Assembly: GCA_902594675.1 (NCBI GenBank)
Contig: CACJNE010000005.1
Location: forward strand, 31,701 to 95,700
Origin: an uncultured Pelagibacteraceae bacterium
GTDB taxonomy: Bacteria; Pseudomonadota; Alphaproteobacteria; Pelagibacterales; Pelagibacteraceae
Length of the DNA: 64,000 nucleotides
Direction: 5' to 3'
Below the pieces are notes generated by a model that was not told the DNA's origin, did no database searches, and worked only from the letters and a program-made list of their open reading frames with translations. Numbering within the stretch: position 1 is the stretch's first letter; each line of letters begins with the position of its first letter. Positions 1 through 8,055 of this stretch are shown one piece after another. A program made the translations under genes and the position numbers.

Positions 1-289
1 CTATTACCATTCCATCTCTTAAATAAATAGTATTAACTGATTGTGTTGTTTGGGCCTCTTTGGATAGTTTATCTAAAAAAGGAATTACAGAATTCTTAAA
101 AGGAACTGTAACGTTAACTCCATCAATTTTTTTTTCTCTTAACTCTTTAATTAAAATGTCTAATTCTGATAAGTCTAGTTTTTTTTTATCATAAACTGCT
201 TTTAAATTATTAGATTGTATCCAATAATTATGTAACTTTGGAGATAAAGAATGTTCAATTGGATTCCCTATTACTAAAAATTTCTTCAT
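1..289 (-). CDS. aroE: Shikimate dehydrogenase, N-terminal part (runs off the left edge)
   Basis: Catalyses NADPH-dependent reduction of 3-dehydroshikimate in aromatic amino-acid synthesis. About 96 codons are present. The N-terminus reads MKKFLVIGNPIEHSLSP, the substrate-binding signature (GxPxxHSxSP), and further on there is GVNVTVPFK, containing the catalytic lysine of the family. The remaining NADP-binding half lies beyond the window. Its ATG overlaps the TGA of the upstream maf gene in an ATGA junction, so the two are very likely translationally coupled, and maf-aroE adjacency is common in alphaproteobacteria. This gene was read directly from the reverse complement. Confidence 0.9.
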   Translation of the reverse strand, partial: MKKFLVIGNPIEHSLSPKLHNYWIQSNNLKAVYDKKKLDLSELDILIKELREKKIDGVNVTVPFKNSVIPFLDKLSKEAQTTQSVNTIYLRDGMVI

Positions 290-870
290 TTTTGTAGTTC
301 CAAATATTCCTTAATTTTTTTAATAGGTAAGCCCATTATCGTGTCTTCATCGCCATCAATTTTTGAAAATAAAGCTCTTCCTTCTCCTTCAATTTGATAG
401 ACATTATAAGCATACAAAGCTTCATCGCTTATTTTATTTAGGTAAGTGATTAATTCATTTTCAGAAAAATACTTCATGGTCAAATAAGCTTTGTCAGTAT
501 AGTTCCAAATCATGGATCCATTTTTAGATATGCAAACCGAACTGATCAAAGAGTGTTTTTTTCCATTTAACTTCTTTAAAATATTTAAAGCCTCTTCCCT
601 ACTTTCTGGTTTAGATATTAGCTGTCCGGTCAAATCGATAACGCTATCTGCCCCTAAAACTAAAGCATTATTAATTTTTTGACTAACCTTATTTGCTTTC
701 AATTCTGCAAGATTTTTTGAAATGATTTCAGGTGAGGCTCCCTCTTTTAATAAACTTTCTTTTATTGGATCTTCATCAACATTTGATACCTCGACATTAC
801 AATTGATATTATGGTTATCCAATATTTCTTTCCTAACCTTGCTTTTTGAAGCTAAAATAATCTCAGGCAT
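286..870 (-). CDS. maf: Maf-like nucleoside triphosphate pyrophosphatase
   Basis: Maf/YceF proteins hydrolyse non-canonical or modified nucleotides to the monophosphate and pyrophosphate in the cytoplasm. The 194-residue length is normal for the family. The N-terminus has the nucleotide-binding stretch ILASKSKVRKEIL, and near residue 70 is LGADSVI, corresponding to the family's conserved acidic motif. The phosphate-site lysine is in SKPESREEA. Its start overlaps the end of the preceding PPDK-regulator gene by 8 bases and its stop overlaps aroE by 4, so ppsR-maf-aroE looks like one leftward operon. Which Maf subfamily (dTTP/UTP or m7GTP) cannot be told by eye. Confidence 0.9.
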   Translation of the reverse strand: MPEIILASKSKVRKEILDNHNINCNVEVSNVDEDPIKESLLKEGASPEIISKNLAELKANKVSQKINNALVLGADSVIDLTGQLISKPESREEALNILKKLNGKKHSLISSVCISKNGSMIWNYTDKAYLTMKYFSENELITYLNKISDEALYAYNVYQIEGEGRALFSKIDGDEDTIMGLPIKKIKEYLELQK

Positions 871-1690
871 TTTTTTTATTTTTTATTTCATAAATTTTAA
901 TCACAGATGCTGCTGTTTCCTCAACTGATTTTCTAGTTACATCTATAGTGGGCCAATTATTCTCTTTAAATATTTTTTTAGAACTATCCAATTCATCCCT
1001 TATTTTGTCTATATTTACGTATTCACTATTTTGATCTTCTTTAAGAGAGTTAAGTCTGTTCTTCCTTAAATCGTACAATCTTTCTGCTTCTGTTACTAAA
1101 CCAACCACACAAGGAGAAAAATTTCTTTCTGTAACTTTTGATGGAATTGAATCTTTATTAACCAATGGGATGTTAGACGTTTTAAAGCCTCTATTTGCCA
1201 AATAAATTGCAGTTGGAGTCTTACTTGTCCTGCTTACACCTAATAAAATTATATCAGATTTTTCTATGTCATCTGTCTGATTACCATCGTCATGATTCAT
1301 AGTAAATTGAATTGCCTCAATTCTATCGTAATATTCTTCGTTAAGAATATGTTGACCACTTGGTTGATGAGAAGCTTTCTGATTAAGAACTTTAGAAAAA
1401 TTTAAAATCAAATCTCCAAGAACTCCAAAGCAGGGCATGTCCCTTTCATAGGCCTTTTCCATAAGGTACTTTGCGAGTTTACTATTAACTATTGTGTACA
1501 AAATAATAGAATTTTTATCTTTCTTAGCTTGTTTTAAAATGCTTAAGATTTGACTTTCAGTTCTTGTGAAAGAAAAATGATTAGTTTCATATTCAAAATT
1601 AGGGAATTGTGCTTTAAGTGCTAAAAAAATTCTATCTAATGTTTCACCAGTCGAATCCGAAATAAGATAAATTTGGTACAAGTTTTTCAT
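863..1690 (-). CDS. ppsR: PPDK / PEP synthase regulatory protein (DUF299; bifunctional kinase-pyrophosphorylase)
   Basis: DUF299 proteins phosphorylate (ADP-dependent) and dephosphorylate (phosphate-dependent) a threonine of pyruvate phosphate dikinase or PEP synthase, switching gluconeogenic PEP formation. The 275-residue protein has the N-terminal signature LISDSTGETLDRIF and a P-loop-like GVSRTSKT at residues 151-158, followed by the conserved stretch IYLANRGFKTSNIPLV. In Caulobacter and Rickettsia the orthologue (RP001) lies beside hemE with the replication origin between them, as here. It is the first gene of the leftward maf-aroE operon. Whether the target is PPDK or PpsA depends on which enzyme the genome carries. 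Confidence 0.93.
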   Translation of the reverse strand: MKNLYQIYLISDSTGETLDRIFLALKAQFPNFEYETNHFSFTRTESQILSILKQAKKDKNSIILYTIVNSKLAKYLMEKAYERDMPCFGVLGDLILNFSKVLNQKASHQPSGQHILNEEYYDRIEAIQFTMNHDDGNQTDDIEKSDIILLGVSRTSKTPTAIYLANRGFKTSNIPLVNKDSIPSKVTERNFSPCVVGLVTEAERLYDLRKNRLNSLKEDQNSEYVNIDKIRDELDSSKKIFKENNWPTIDVTRKSVEETAASVIKIYEIKNKKNA

Positions 1691-1796
1691 GTATAAGATG
1701 TTTATAAACTATTAGTAAAATAAGAAAAATGTAGAATTAGTAATTAGACCTGTCAAAGCTTGTTTTTTTTTCCAAATAATTAACCTAGTAATAAAT

Positions 1797-1805
1797 TGTG
1801 ATTAA
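1797..1805 (-). promoter_or_regulatory. DnaA-box-like site, one mismatch
   Basis: The reverse strand reads TTAATCACA, one base off the consensus TTATNCACA. It lies close to a second near-match at 1808-1816. Alone it would be weak; it gains weight from the origin-like context. Confidence 0.35.
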
Positions 1806-1807
1806 TT

Positions 1808-1816
1808 TTATACATA
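1808..1816 (+). promoter_or_regulatory. DnaA-box-like site, one mismatch
   Basis: TTATACATA, one mismatch (eighth base) from TTATNCACA. In such AT-rich DNA a near-match of this kind can arise by chance, so it is listed only as a candidate. Confidence 0.3.
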
Positions 1817-1924
1817 ATGGTAAAAAATGAGAAAAATCTATAATTAAGCTTATAATACCTTATTAATTTAAGATTTTGATTGTTAATAAAAAGTTAATTA
1901 AGTGTGGTAATTGACTAATTTACG

Positions 1925-1933
1925 TTATTCACA
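1925..1933 (+). promoter_or_regulatory. DnaA box, perfect match
   Basis: TTATTCACA fits the consensus TTATNCACA exactly. It includes two C residues, so a chance hit in a gap this short and AT-rich is unlikely (well below one expected). It sits 42 bases upstream of hemE, between a TTGACT at 1911-1916 and a CATAAT at 1937-1942, so DnaA bound here could also affect hemE transcription. Confidence 0.6.
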
Positions 1934-1974
1934 TTACATAATACTAATAAAGTAAATAATATATATCTATTTAT

Positions 1975-2976
1975 ATGAGTCCCTTAACTAATTGTATTAA
2001 AAATAAAGATACGAAAACTAATCCTATATGGTTAATGAGACAAGCTGGAAGATATTTACCTGAATTCAGAGAAATTAGAAAACAAAATCAAGACTTTATA
2101 AAACTTTGTTTAAATACTGATTTAGCATCTGAAATTACTCTACAACCTATTAAAAGGTTTGGATTTGACGGAGCTGTAATATTCTCAGATATTTTAATGT
2201 TACCATATGGACTTGGTCAAAAAGTAGAATTCGAAAAGAATTTTGGACCCAAGTTAGGAGAAATAAATTTAGAAAAGATAAAAAATACTGACGAAATAAG
2301 TTTTACAGAAAAAGTTTATAAAGTTTATAAAGCAATCACAAAAACATCAAAAGACCCTTTAATGAAGAATAGAGATATGATTGGATTTGTTGGAGCTCCG
2401 TGGACCATTTTAGTTTATATGATCAATCAATCCTCTCCCAAAAAAGGTTTATCAAGTGATTTTTTTAAAGACGATTTTTTAATTAATAGATTATTGGGAA
2501 TAATAGAGAGATTTTTAAAACTTCATATAAAAAACCAAGTTGAAGCAGGAGCTCAAGTTATTCAAATCTTTGATAGTTGGGCTGGATTATTAGAAGATAA
2601 AATTCCAGAATACATATATATACCTACTCTTAATGTTGTCGAATATGTAAAAGAGTTAGGTGTTCCTGTTATTTGTTTTCCTAGAGGTATTAAAGATTAT
2701 AAAAATTTTTGTGAAATTGTAAAACCTGATGCTATTAATATAGATTATAATGTTGACCCAAAAAAAATAGTCAATGAAATCAAAATACCAATACAAGGTG
2801 GTCTTGACCCAAAAATATTATTAACTGACCAAAAAACCCTTAAAAAAGAGGTTGAAAAATATCTTAGTATTTTTAAAGATCATCCATACATTTTTAATTT
2901 AGGTCATGGAATACTTCCTGAGACTAAGATTGAAATGGTTGAAGAATTAATAAAGATTGTAAGAAATTTTAAATGA
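1975..2976 (+). CDS. hemE: Uroporphyrinogen decarboxylase
   Basis: Removes the four acetate carboxyls of uroporphyrinogen III to give coproporphyrinogen III, a cytoplasmic step of heme synthesis. The 333-residue protein carries the family signature PIWLMRQAGRYLPEFR near residues 18-33, then the IFSDILMLPYGLG region with the catalytic aspartate, GFVGAPWTI and QIFDSWAGLL. The C-terminus has FNLGHGILP. The gene opens a rightward hemE-hemH-hemJ block. Its stop overlaps hemH by four bases (ATGA), suggesting coupled translation. hemE next to the origin is the standard alphaproteobacterial arrangement. Confidence 0.97.
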   Translation: MSPLTNCIKNKDTKTNPIWLMRQAGRYLPEFREIRKQNQDFIKLCLNTDLASEITLQPIKRFGFDGAVIFSDILMLPYGLGQKVEFEKNFGPKLGEINLEKIKNTDEISFTEKVYKVYKAITKTSKDPLMKNRDMIGFVGAPWTILVYMINQSSPKKGLSSDFFKDDFLINRLLGIIERFLKLHIKNQVEAGAQVIQIFDSWAGLLEDKIPEYIYIPTLNVVEYVKELGVPVICFPRGIKDYKNFCEIVKPDAINIDYNVDPKKIVNEIKIPIQGGLDPKILLTDQKTLKKEVEKYLSIFKDHPYIFNLGHGILPETKIEMVEELIKIVRNFK

Positions 2977-3965
2977 CACCAGACCATCCAAAAATTAATT
3001 ATGGTAAGACAGGTATTATAATTGTTAATCTTGGTACACCTGACTCAACAAGTTGGTTAGATATTAGGAAATATTTAAAAGAATTCTTATCAGACAGACG
3101 AGTAATTGAGGTTAATCCCTTAATTTGGCAAGTAATACTTAACTTATTTATACTTACCTTTAGACCTTCTAAAACAGCTAAAGCTTATAAAGAAATATGG
3201 ATGAAAGATAAAAATATGTCTCCTTTAAGATACTTTACAGAAAGACAAGCAGAAAAATTATCTAATCAAATTGGCAATGAACATTTAATTGTTGATTTCG
3301 CTATGAGATATGGAAATCCAAGTATTAAAAGTAAAATTCATGGCCTTCAAAAAAAAGGTTGTGAAAATTTAATTATACTCCCCCTTTATCCCCAGTATGC
3401 TGCCGCAACAACTGCAACAGTTTGTGATGAAGTTTATAGAACTTTAATGAAAATGAGGTGGCAACCAAATCTTAAAATAATACCTCATTATGAATCTGAA
3501 CCATTATATATTGAGGCGATTAAAAATAGTATTTTAAAAAAGATAAGTGAAATTAATTGGAAGCCTGATTTAATAATTGCATCTTATCATGGAATTCCAA
3601 AAAAATATTTTGATAAGGGTGATCCTTACCATTGTTATTGCCACAAAACTACGAGATTAATCTCAGAACAATATTCAGATATTGATATCAAGACCACGTT
3701 TCAATCTAGATTTGGTCCACAAGAGTGGTTGCAACCATATACAGATAAAACTTTTGAAGTTTTACCTAAAGAAGGTAAAAAAAATATTTTGGTTATTTGC
3801 CCTGGATTTTCATCTGATTGTGTAGAAACCTTGGAGGAAATATCTATTCAGGGCAAAGAAAGTTTTATCAATTCAGGCGGTGAAAATTTTGAAATGGTAC
3901 CATGTCTAAATGATAATGAAGATCACATTTCTTTGTTAAAACATCTAGTTATAAAAAACTTATAA
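2973..3965 (+). CDS. hemH: Ferrochelatase
   Basis: Inserts ferrous iron into protoporphyrin IX, the last step of heme synthesis. The 330-residue product shows IIVNLGTPDS at the N-terminus, FLSDRRVIE near residue 40, YPQYAAATTATV near residue 140, and the active-site region ASYHGIPKKYFDKGDPYHCYC around residues 205-225 with the conserved histidine. Later motifs include FQSRFGPQEWLQPYT and CPGFSSDCVETLEEI. The paired cysteines CYC in the active-site loop are also found in other proteobacterial ferrochelatases. It overlaps hemE by 4 bases and is followed 3 bases later by hemJ. Confidence 0.97.
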   Translation: MTPDHPKINYGKTGIIIVNLGTPDSTSWLDIRKYLKEFLSDRRVIEVNPLIWQVILNLFILTFRPSKTAKAYKEIWMKDKNMSPLRYFTERQAEKLSNQIGNEHLIVDFAMRYGNPSIKSKIHGLQKKGCENLIILPLYPQYAAATTATVCDEVYRTLMKMRWQPNLKIIPHYESEPLYIEAIKNSILKKISEINWKPDLIIASYHGIPKKYFDKGDPYHCYCHKTTRLISEQYSDIDIKTTFQSRFGPQEWLQPYTDKTFEVLPKEGKKNILVICPGFSSDCVETLEEISIQGKESFINSGGENFEMVPCLNDNEDHISLLKHLVIKNL

Positions 3966-3968
3966 ATT

Positions 3969-4403
3969 ATGAGCGGATATCTTCTATTTAAATCTCTGCA
4001 TTTAATTGCAGTTATATCTTGGATGGCTGGACTGTTATACTTGCCAAGAATATTTGTTTATCACGTTGAGAATTTTGAAAAAGACCAAGCTACAGAAATT
4101 TTTGAGACCATGGAAAGAAAATTGTATAACTATATAATGAGACCAGCTATGATCTTATCATGGTTATTTGGTATCATTTTGATTTGGATTAATGGTATTG
4201 AGAGTTTTGCTTATTTATGGTTGCAACTTAAAATATTATTTGTAGTGATTTTGACAATTTATCATGAGTATCTTGGAAAATGTATGCGTTTATTAAAATC
4301 AAAAGAAAGTACAAAAACTTCCAAATTTTTTAGGATAATTAATGAAATACCTACAGTATTGTTAATTTTCATTGTTTTTGTTGTAGTATTTAAGCCTATC
4401 TAG
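3969..4403 (+). CDS. hemJ: Protoporphyrinogen IX oxidase, HemJ type (UPF0093 membrane protein)
   Basis: HemJ oxidises protoporphyrinogen IX to protoporphyrin IX in the inner membrane, supplying the substrate of HemH just upstream. The 144-residue protein has four hydrophobic segments. The N-terminal helix contains the HemJ pattern SLHLIAVISWMAGLLYLPR followed by FVYH, with the conserved His near residue 11 and the LPR motif. It starts 3 bases after hemH, so the three heme genes are clearly one unit. No HemG or HemY type oxidase is seen in the window, which fits this being the functional enzyme. Confidence 0.9.
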   Translation: MSGYLLFKSLHLIAVISWMAGLLYLPRIFVYHVENFEKDQATEIFETMERKLYNYIMRPAMILSWLFGIILIWINGIESFAYLWLQLKILFVVILTIYHEYLGKCMRLLKSKESTKTSKFFRIINEIPTVLLIFIVFVVVFKPI

Positions 4404-4405
4404 GG

Positions 4406-4439
4406 TTGAAATTTCTATATCAGTATATATATTTATAAT
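4406..4439 (+). promoter_or_regulatory. Possible sigma-70 promoter for rho
   Basis: TTGAAA at 4406-4411, 16 bases, then TATATT at 4428-4433; a perfect TATAAT also lies at 4434-4439 but without a well-spaced -35. The 59-base hemJ-rho gap is otherwise empty. AT-richness makes this tentative. Confidence 0.3.
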
Positions 4440-4462
4440 ATCTTTAACAAAAACTTCCACAC

Positions 4463-5734
4463 ATGAATATTCAAGAATTAAAAGAAAAAAGCTCAGAAAA
4501 GTTAATCACAGAGGCTGAAAAGCTTGGTATTGAAAATGCAAGTACCTTGCGTAGGCAAGAAATTTATTTTGCAATTTTAAAAAAACTTGCAGAAAAAGGT
4601 GAAGAGATTACTGGTGGTGGAGTATTACAATTACTCCAAGATGGTTTTGGTTTTTTAAGAGCAATGGAGTCAAATTATTTACCTGGAGCTGATGATATTT
4701 ATGTAAGTCCGAGTCAAATCAGAAGATTTGGTCTTAGAACTGGTGATACTGTAGAGGGACCAATAAGATCTCCAAAGGATGGAGAAAGATATTTCGCGCT
4801 TCTTCAAGTAAGTAAAATAAATTTTGAAGAGCCTGATAAATTTAAACATAAAATTGCATTTGATAATTTAACCCCCCTGTATCCAAATAAGCAACTGGCG
4901 ATGGAGGTTGAGACTAATAAAGTAGAAAAAAAACCTGATCTTACTCCAAGATTAATAGATTTAGTGAGTCCGATTGGGAAAGGTCAGAGATCGCTAATTA
5001 TATCCCCGCCAAAAGCTGGAAAAACAATGATTTTACAAAGCATAGCCAATTCAATAACTGCTAATCATCCAGAATGTTATTTAATGGTCTTACTAATTGA
5101 TGAAAGGCCCGAAGAGGTTACTGACATGCAGAGAACTGTAAAAGGCGAGGTTATAAGCTCAACCTTTGATGAACCTGCTCAACGTCATGTAGCAGTAGCA
5201 GAAATGGTAATTGAAAAAGCAAAAAGGCTTACTGAACATAAAAAAGATGTAGTAATCTTATTAGACTCAATTACAAGGCTGGGGAGAGCTTATAATGCTG
5301 TAATTCCAAGTTCTGGTAAAGTTTTAACTGGCGGTGTTGATGCAAATGCCCTTCAAAGACCAAAAAGATTCTTTGGTGCAGCAAGAAATATCGAAGAAGG
5401 TGGATCACTTACAATAATTGCTACAGCTCTAATAGATACAGGGAGTAGAATGGATGAAGTAATTTTTGAAGAATTTAAAGGAACTGGAAATAGTGAAACT
5501 ATATTAGATAGAAAAATATCTGAAAAAAGAATTTTCCCCGCAATAGATATTACAAAATCAGGAACCAGAAGAGAAGAATTGATTTTCGAAAAAAATGATC
5601 TTCAAAAAATGAATGTTTTAAGAAGAATAATTGCTCCAATGGGTTCAATGGATGCAATAGACTTCATTAATTCAAAATTAAAAACAACGAAAAACAATGC
5701 TGAATTTTTTAATTCGATGAATAAACCATCATAA
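4463..5734 (+). CDS. rho: Transcription termination factor Rho
   Basis: Hexameric RNA-dependent ATPase that ends transcription of untranslated RNA. At 423 residues it has the usual compact length. Visible parts are the N-terminal helical domain [15 protein letters not shown], the RNA-binding cold-shock-like domain with [22 protein letters not shown] near residues 63-84, the Walker A SPPKAGKT near residue 185, Walker [17 protein letters not shown], and the Q/R-loop region [21 protein letters not shown]. The hemE-hemH-hemJ-rho order followed by mnmE is typical of alphaproteobacteria; here a leftward sulfotransferase sits between rho and mnmE. Confidence 0.98.
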   Translation: MNIQELKEKSSEKLITEAEKLGIENASTLRRQEIYFAILKKLAEKGEEITGGGVLQLLQDGFGFLRAMESNYLPGADDIYVSPSQIRRFGLRTGDTVEGPIRSPKDGERYFALLQVSKINFEEPDKFKHKIAFDNLTPLYPNKQLAMEVETNKVEKKPDLTPRLIDLVSPIGKGQRSLIISPPKAGKTMILQSIANSITANHPECYLMVLLIDERPEEVTDMQRTVKGEVISSTFDEPAQRHVAVAEMVIEKAKRLTEHKKDVVILLDSITRLGRAYNAVIPSSGKVLTGGVDANALQRPKRFFGAARNIEEGGSLTIIATALIDTGSRMDEVIFEEFKGTGNSETILDRKISEKRIFPAIDITKSGTRREELIFEKNDLQKMNVLRRIIAPMGSMDAIDFINSKLKTTKNNAEFFNSMNKPS

Positions 5735-5742
5735 AAAAAGGT

Positions 5743-6600
5743 TTACAGGTATTTTAATTCCTTCATTTCAATCTCAAATTCTCTGTTGATCTCATCAATA
5801 ATATCCTTATCTAAAATTGTTTCCCAATTATTCCTAGGCCCAAGGTAAAAAAATTTATTTTTACTACCGTCAGTATTGGTAGAGCTTTCAGTAAAACCAT
5901 ATGTCTTTTCCATTTTTTCTAAATTATTAAAAGAACTTAATTTAATAGCATTTAAAATCTGTTCTTCACTAAATTTTAATTTTAAATTCTGACTTATAAA
6001 TTTTGAGATTTTTGAAAATCCATTTAATGGGTCAGTAATTAAATCTTCGTATTTTACAAGTAGATAATTTTTTTTCATATTTTTCCAAGACAAATAGTGA
6101 GTTTTCCATGATCCAATTATCTGAGGAAGAGGATGATTTTTATTAGAATATTTTTCTTTCTCTTGCTTTGATAATGTTAAAATTTGTTTGTTAAAAAACA
6201 AAAAATTTTTGGCTTCATTATAATTATTTAAATTATAATGATTTTTTAAAGATGTAATCACATTTCTCGGATCTCTGACAATATGAATTGTTGCTAAAGT
6301 ATTACTTGCATTTGTAAAAGGATAATTATTGAATCTTCCTAGCATATTGTGAGTTTTAAAAAATCTTATTGAGTTATCTAAATTCATTTTATTTTGGGAA
6401 GAAATCCAGTTTTTGGCAATCTCTTCTAAATTCAAAGTATCTGATAATAAACCTTTGAAATGAGATTTGTCAGGATATGAAATTATTGCTTTTAAGTGAT
6501 TTAAATTTAAGTCAGTTTTCCCCCCCATCAATAATGATAAAATAAAAAATCTTAACCATGTATTTCCACTCTTGGGGTAAGATGCTAACCAAAATATCAT
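5743..6600 (-). CDS. Sulfotransferase family protein (PAPS-dependent)
   Basis: Predicted to transfer a sulfuryl group from PAPS to an unknown acceptor (sugar, lipid or small molecule). The 285-residue protein has the 5'-phosphosulfate loop YPKSGNTWLR at residues 8-17, a likely catalytic His in FKTHN (residue 84), and the 3'-phosphate motif HIVRDPRNVITSLKNHY at residues 106-122. A GPRNNWE segment near residue 255 resembles the conserved C-terminal G-x-x-x-x-W region. There is no signal peptide or obvious membrane segment. It is the only leftward gene between rho and parB and interrupts the usual rho-mnmE neighbourhood, so it looks like an accessory insertion. The substrate cannot be inferred. 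Confidence 0.85.
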   Translation of the reverse strand: MIFWLASYPKSGNTWLRFFILSLLMGGKTDLNLNHLKAIISYPDKSHFKGLLSDTLNLEEIAKNWISSQNKMNLDNSIRFFKTHNMLGRFNNYPFTNASNTLATIHIVRDPRNVITSLKNHYNLNNYNEAKNFLFFNKQILTLSKQEKEKYSNKNHPLPQIIGSWKTHYLSWKNMKKNYLLVKYEDLITDPLNGFSKISKFISQNLKLKFSEEQILNAIKLSSFNNLEKMEKTYGFTESSTNTDGSKNKFFYLGPRNNWETILDKDIIDEINREFEIEMKELKYL

Positions 6601-6647
6601 TAAAAAAATTATATAATTATGCTTGATATAAAACTATAATAATAATA

Positions 6648-7979
6648 ATGACCATATATGCCCTTTCGTCTGGATCTGGAGTATCAGGTGTTGCTGTTGT
6701 TAGAATATCTGGGATTGAAACTGAGAAAGTAATCAATTTACTCACGAATAGCGATCTTCCCGAACCAAGAAAAGCTACACTTAAAAAATTCAATAAATTT
6801 AATAGTTCTGAACTAATTGATGAGGGTATTTTGCTCTGGTTTCCTGGTCCTGAGAGCTACACAGGAGAAGATATGGCTGAAATTCATATTCATGGTAGCA
6901 TAGCTGTAGTCAGAGCAATACTAGATCAATTATCAAAAATAGACGACTGTCGTTTGGCTGAGCCTGGAGAATTTACAAAACTAGCTTTTCAAAATGGAAA
7001 AATAAATCTTTTAAAAGCAGAGAGTATTTCAGATTTAATTTCTGCTGAAACTGAAATTCAAAGAAAACAAGCTATTAAAATAATGAGTGGAAAAAGTTCT
7101 GAAAAGTTTAATTCATTTAGAGAAAAGCTTTTAAAAATTTTATCAAATGTCGAAGCTAAAATTGATTTTCCTGAAGATGATCTTCCTGATGACATAATTG
7201 AAAATATAAAAAATAATTCTCAAAAAGTGAGAAATGAAATTGAAAAAGTTTTAGATGATCAAAGAGTTGGAGAAAGAATTCGTGAAGGCTTTAAAATTGC
7301 AATTATTGGACCAGCCAATGCTGGTAAATCATCTTTATTAAATTATCTTTCTAAAAGAGAAGTTGCTATTGTTTCAGAAATTGCAGGCACAACAAGAGAT
7401 GTTATCGAAGCACATTTAAATTTGAATGGGTATCCAGTTGTGATTTCTGACACTGCTGGAATTAGAGACTCCCAAGATGAAATTGAAAAAAAAGGGATCA
7501 AGCTAGCACTTAAAAAGGCTGATGATGCTGACCTCAATATAATTGTAATAGAACCAAAAAGTGTTCAATTTACTGGGTTTTTGAACGATTTGATAAATGA
7601 AAAGTCTATAATTGTTATAAATAAAATAGATCTTGGACACAAAAATATTAATCAAAAAATTAAAAAATTTGATCCAATTTTTCTATCAATTAAAAATGAA
7701 ACAAATTTAGACGAGCTCATAAATAGAATTAAAGATAAATTAAAAAATAAATTCTTCAGTTCAAATGAAATTTTGATTACTAGAGAAAGACATAGACAAA
7801 GTTTAGAAGCTTGTATTCATCATTTAAAAAACTTTGAAGAAAAAAACTCTATTGAAGATTTTGATAAGGCTGCAGAAGATTTAAGGTTAGCCACAAGACA
7901 TCTAGGCATGATAGTAGGTAAAGTAGATGTTGAAGAAATATTAGGGTCAATTTTTAGTGACTTTTGCATAGGGAAATAA
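6648..7979 (+). CDS. mnmE: tRNA modification GTPase MnmE (TrmE)
   Basis: With MnmG it forms the 5-carboxymethylaminomethyl group on wobble U34 of certain tRNAs. The 443-residue protein has the N-terminal formyl-THF-binding domain (IYALSSGSGVSGVAVVRISG), a helical domain, and an inserted G domain: GPANAGKSS (about residues 224-232), a TTRD switch, DTAGIRDS and NKID. The C-terminus ends in FCIGK, the conserved catalytic C-[IL]-G-K tail. It lies 77 bases before its partner mnmG, as in most alphaproteobacteria. Confidence 0.97.
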   Translation: MTIYALSSGSGVSGVAVVRISGIETEKVINLLTNSDLPEPRKATLKKFNKFNSSELIDEGILLWFPGPESYTGEDMAEIHIHGSIAVVRAILDQLSKIDDCRLAEPGEFTKLAFQNGKINLLKAESISDLISAETEIQRKQAIKIMSGKSSEKFNSFREKLLKILSNVEAKIDFPEDDLPDDIIENIKNNSQKVRNEIEKVLDDQRVGERIREGFKIAIIGPANAGKSSLLNYLSKREVAIVSEIAGTTRDVIEAHLNLNGYPVVISDTAGIRDSQDEIEKKGIKLALKKADDADLNIIVIEPKSVQFTGFLNDLINEKSIIVINKIDLGHKNINQKIKKFDPIFLSIKNETNLDELINRIKDKLKNKFFSSNEILITRERHRQSLEACIHHLKNFEEKNSIEDFDKAAEDLRLATRHLGMIVGKVDVEEILGSIFSDFCIGK

Positions 7980-8055
7980 GCATTGAATTTACTTACTTTT
8001 TTAACATTTTTTACTGTTTTCTTGTAAATTCTAAGATCAATAATAAATTACAACT

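Larger units (their letters stand above)
1691..1974. other. oriC: Probable chromosomal replication origin (oriC) between ppsR and hemE
   Basis: This is a 284-base gap, the largest in the window, between two divergent genes. In Caulobacter crescentus and Rickettsia prowazekii the origin lies between the same two genes (RP001/DUF299 and hemE). The sequence is extremely AT-rich, especially about 1841-1902, which could serve as an unwinding element. It contains one perfect DnaA box (TTATTCACA, 1925-1933), two boxes with one mismatch (1797-1805 reverse, 1808-1816 forward), and a TTGACT (1911-1916) that could be part of a hemE promoter. Genes on both sides point away from it. No coding potential was seen. 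The call rests on synteny plus boxes; strand asymmetry was not computed. Confidence 0.7.

Noticed and set aside
1883..1897. TTAA-N7-TTAA, matching the CtrA binding motif, inside the proposed origin
   Set aside because: In DNA this AT-rich the motif is expected by chance about once per one to two kilobases, so one copy in the gap is not evidence.
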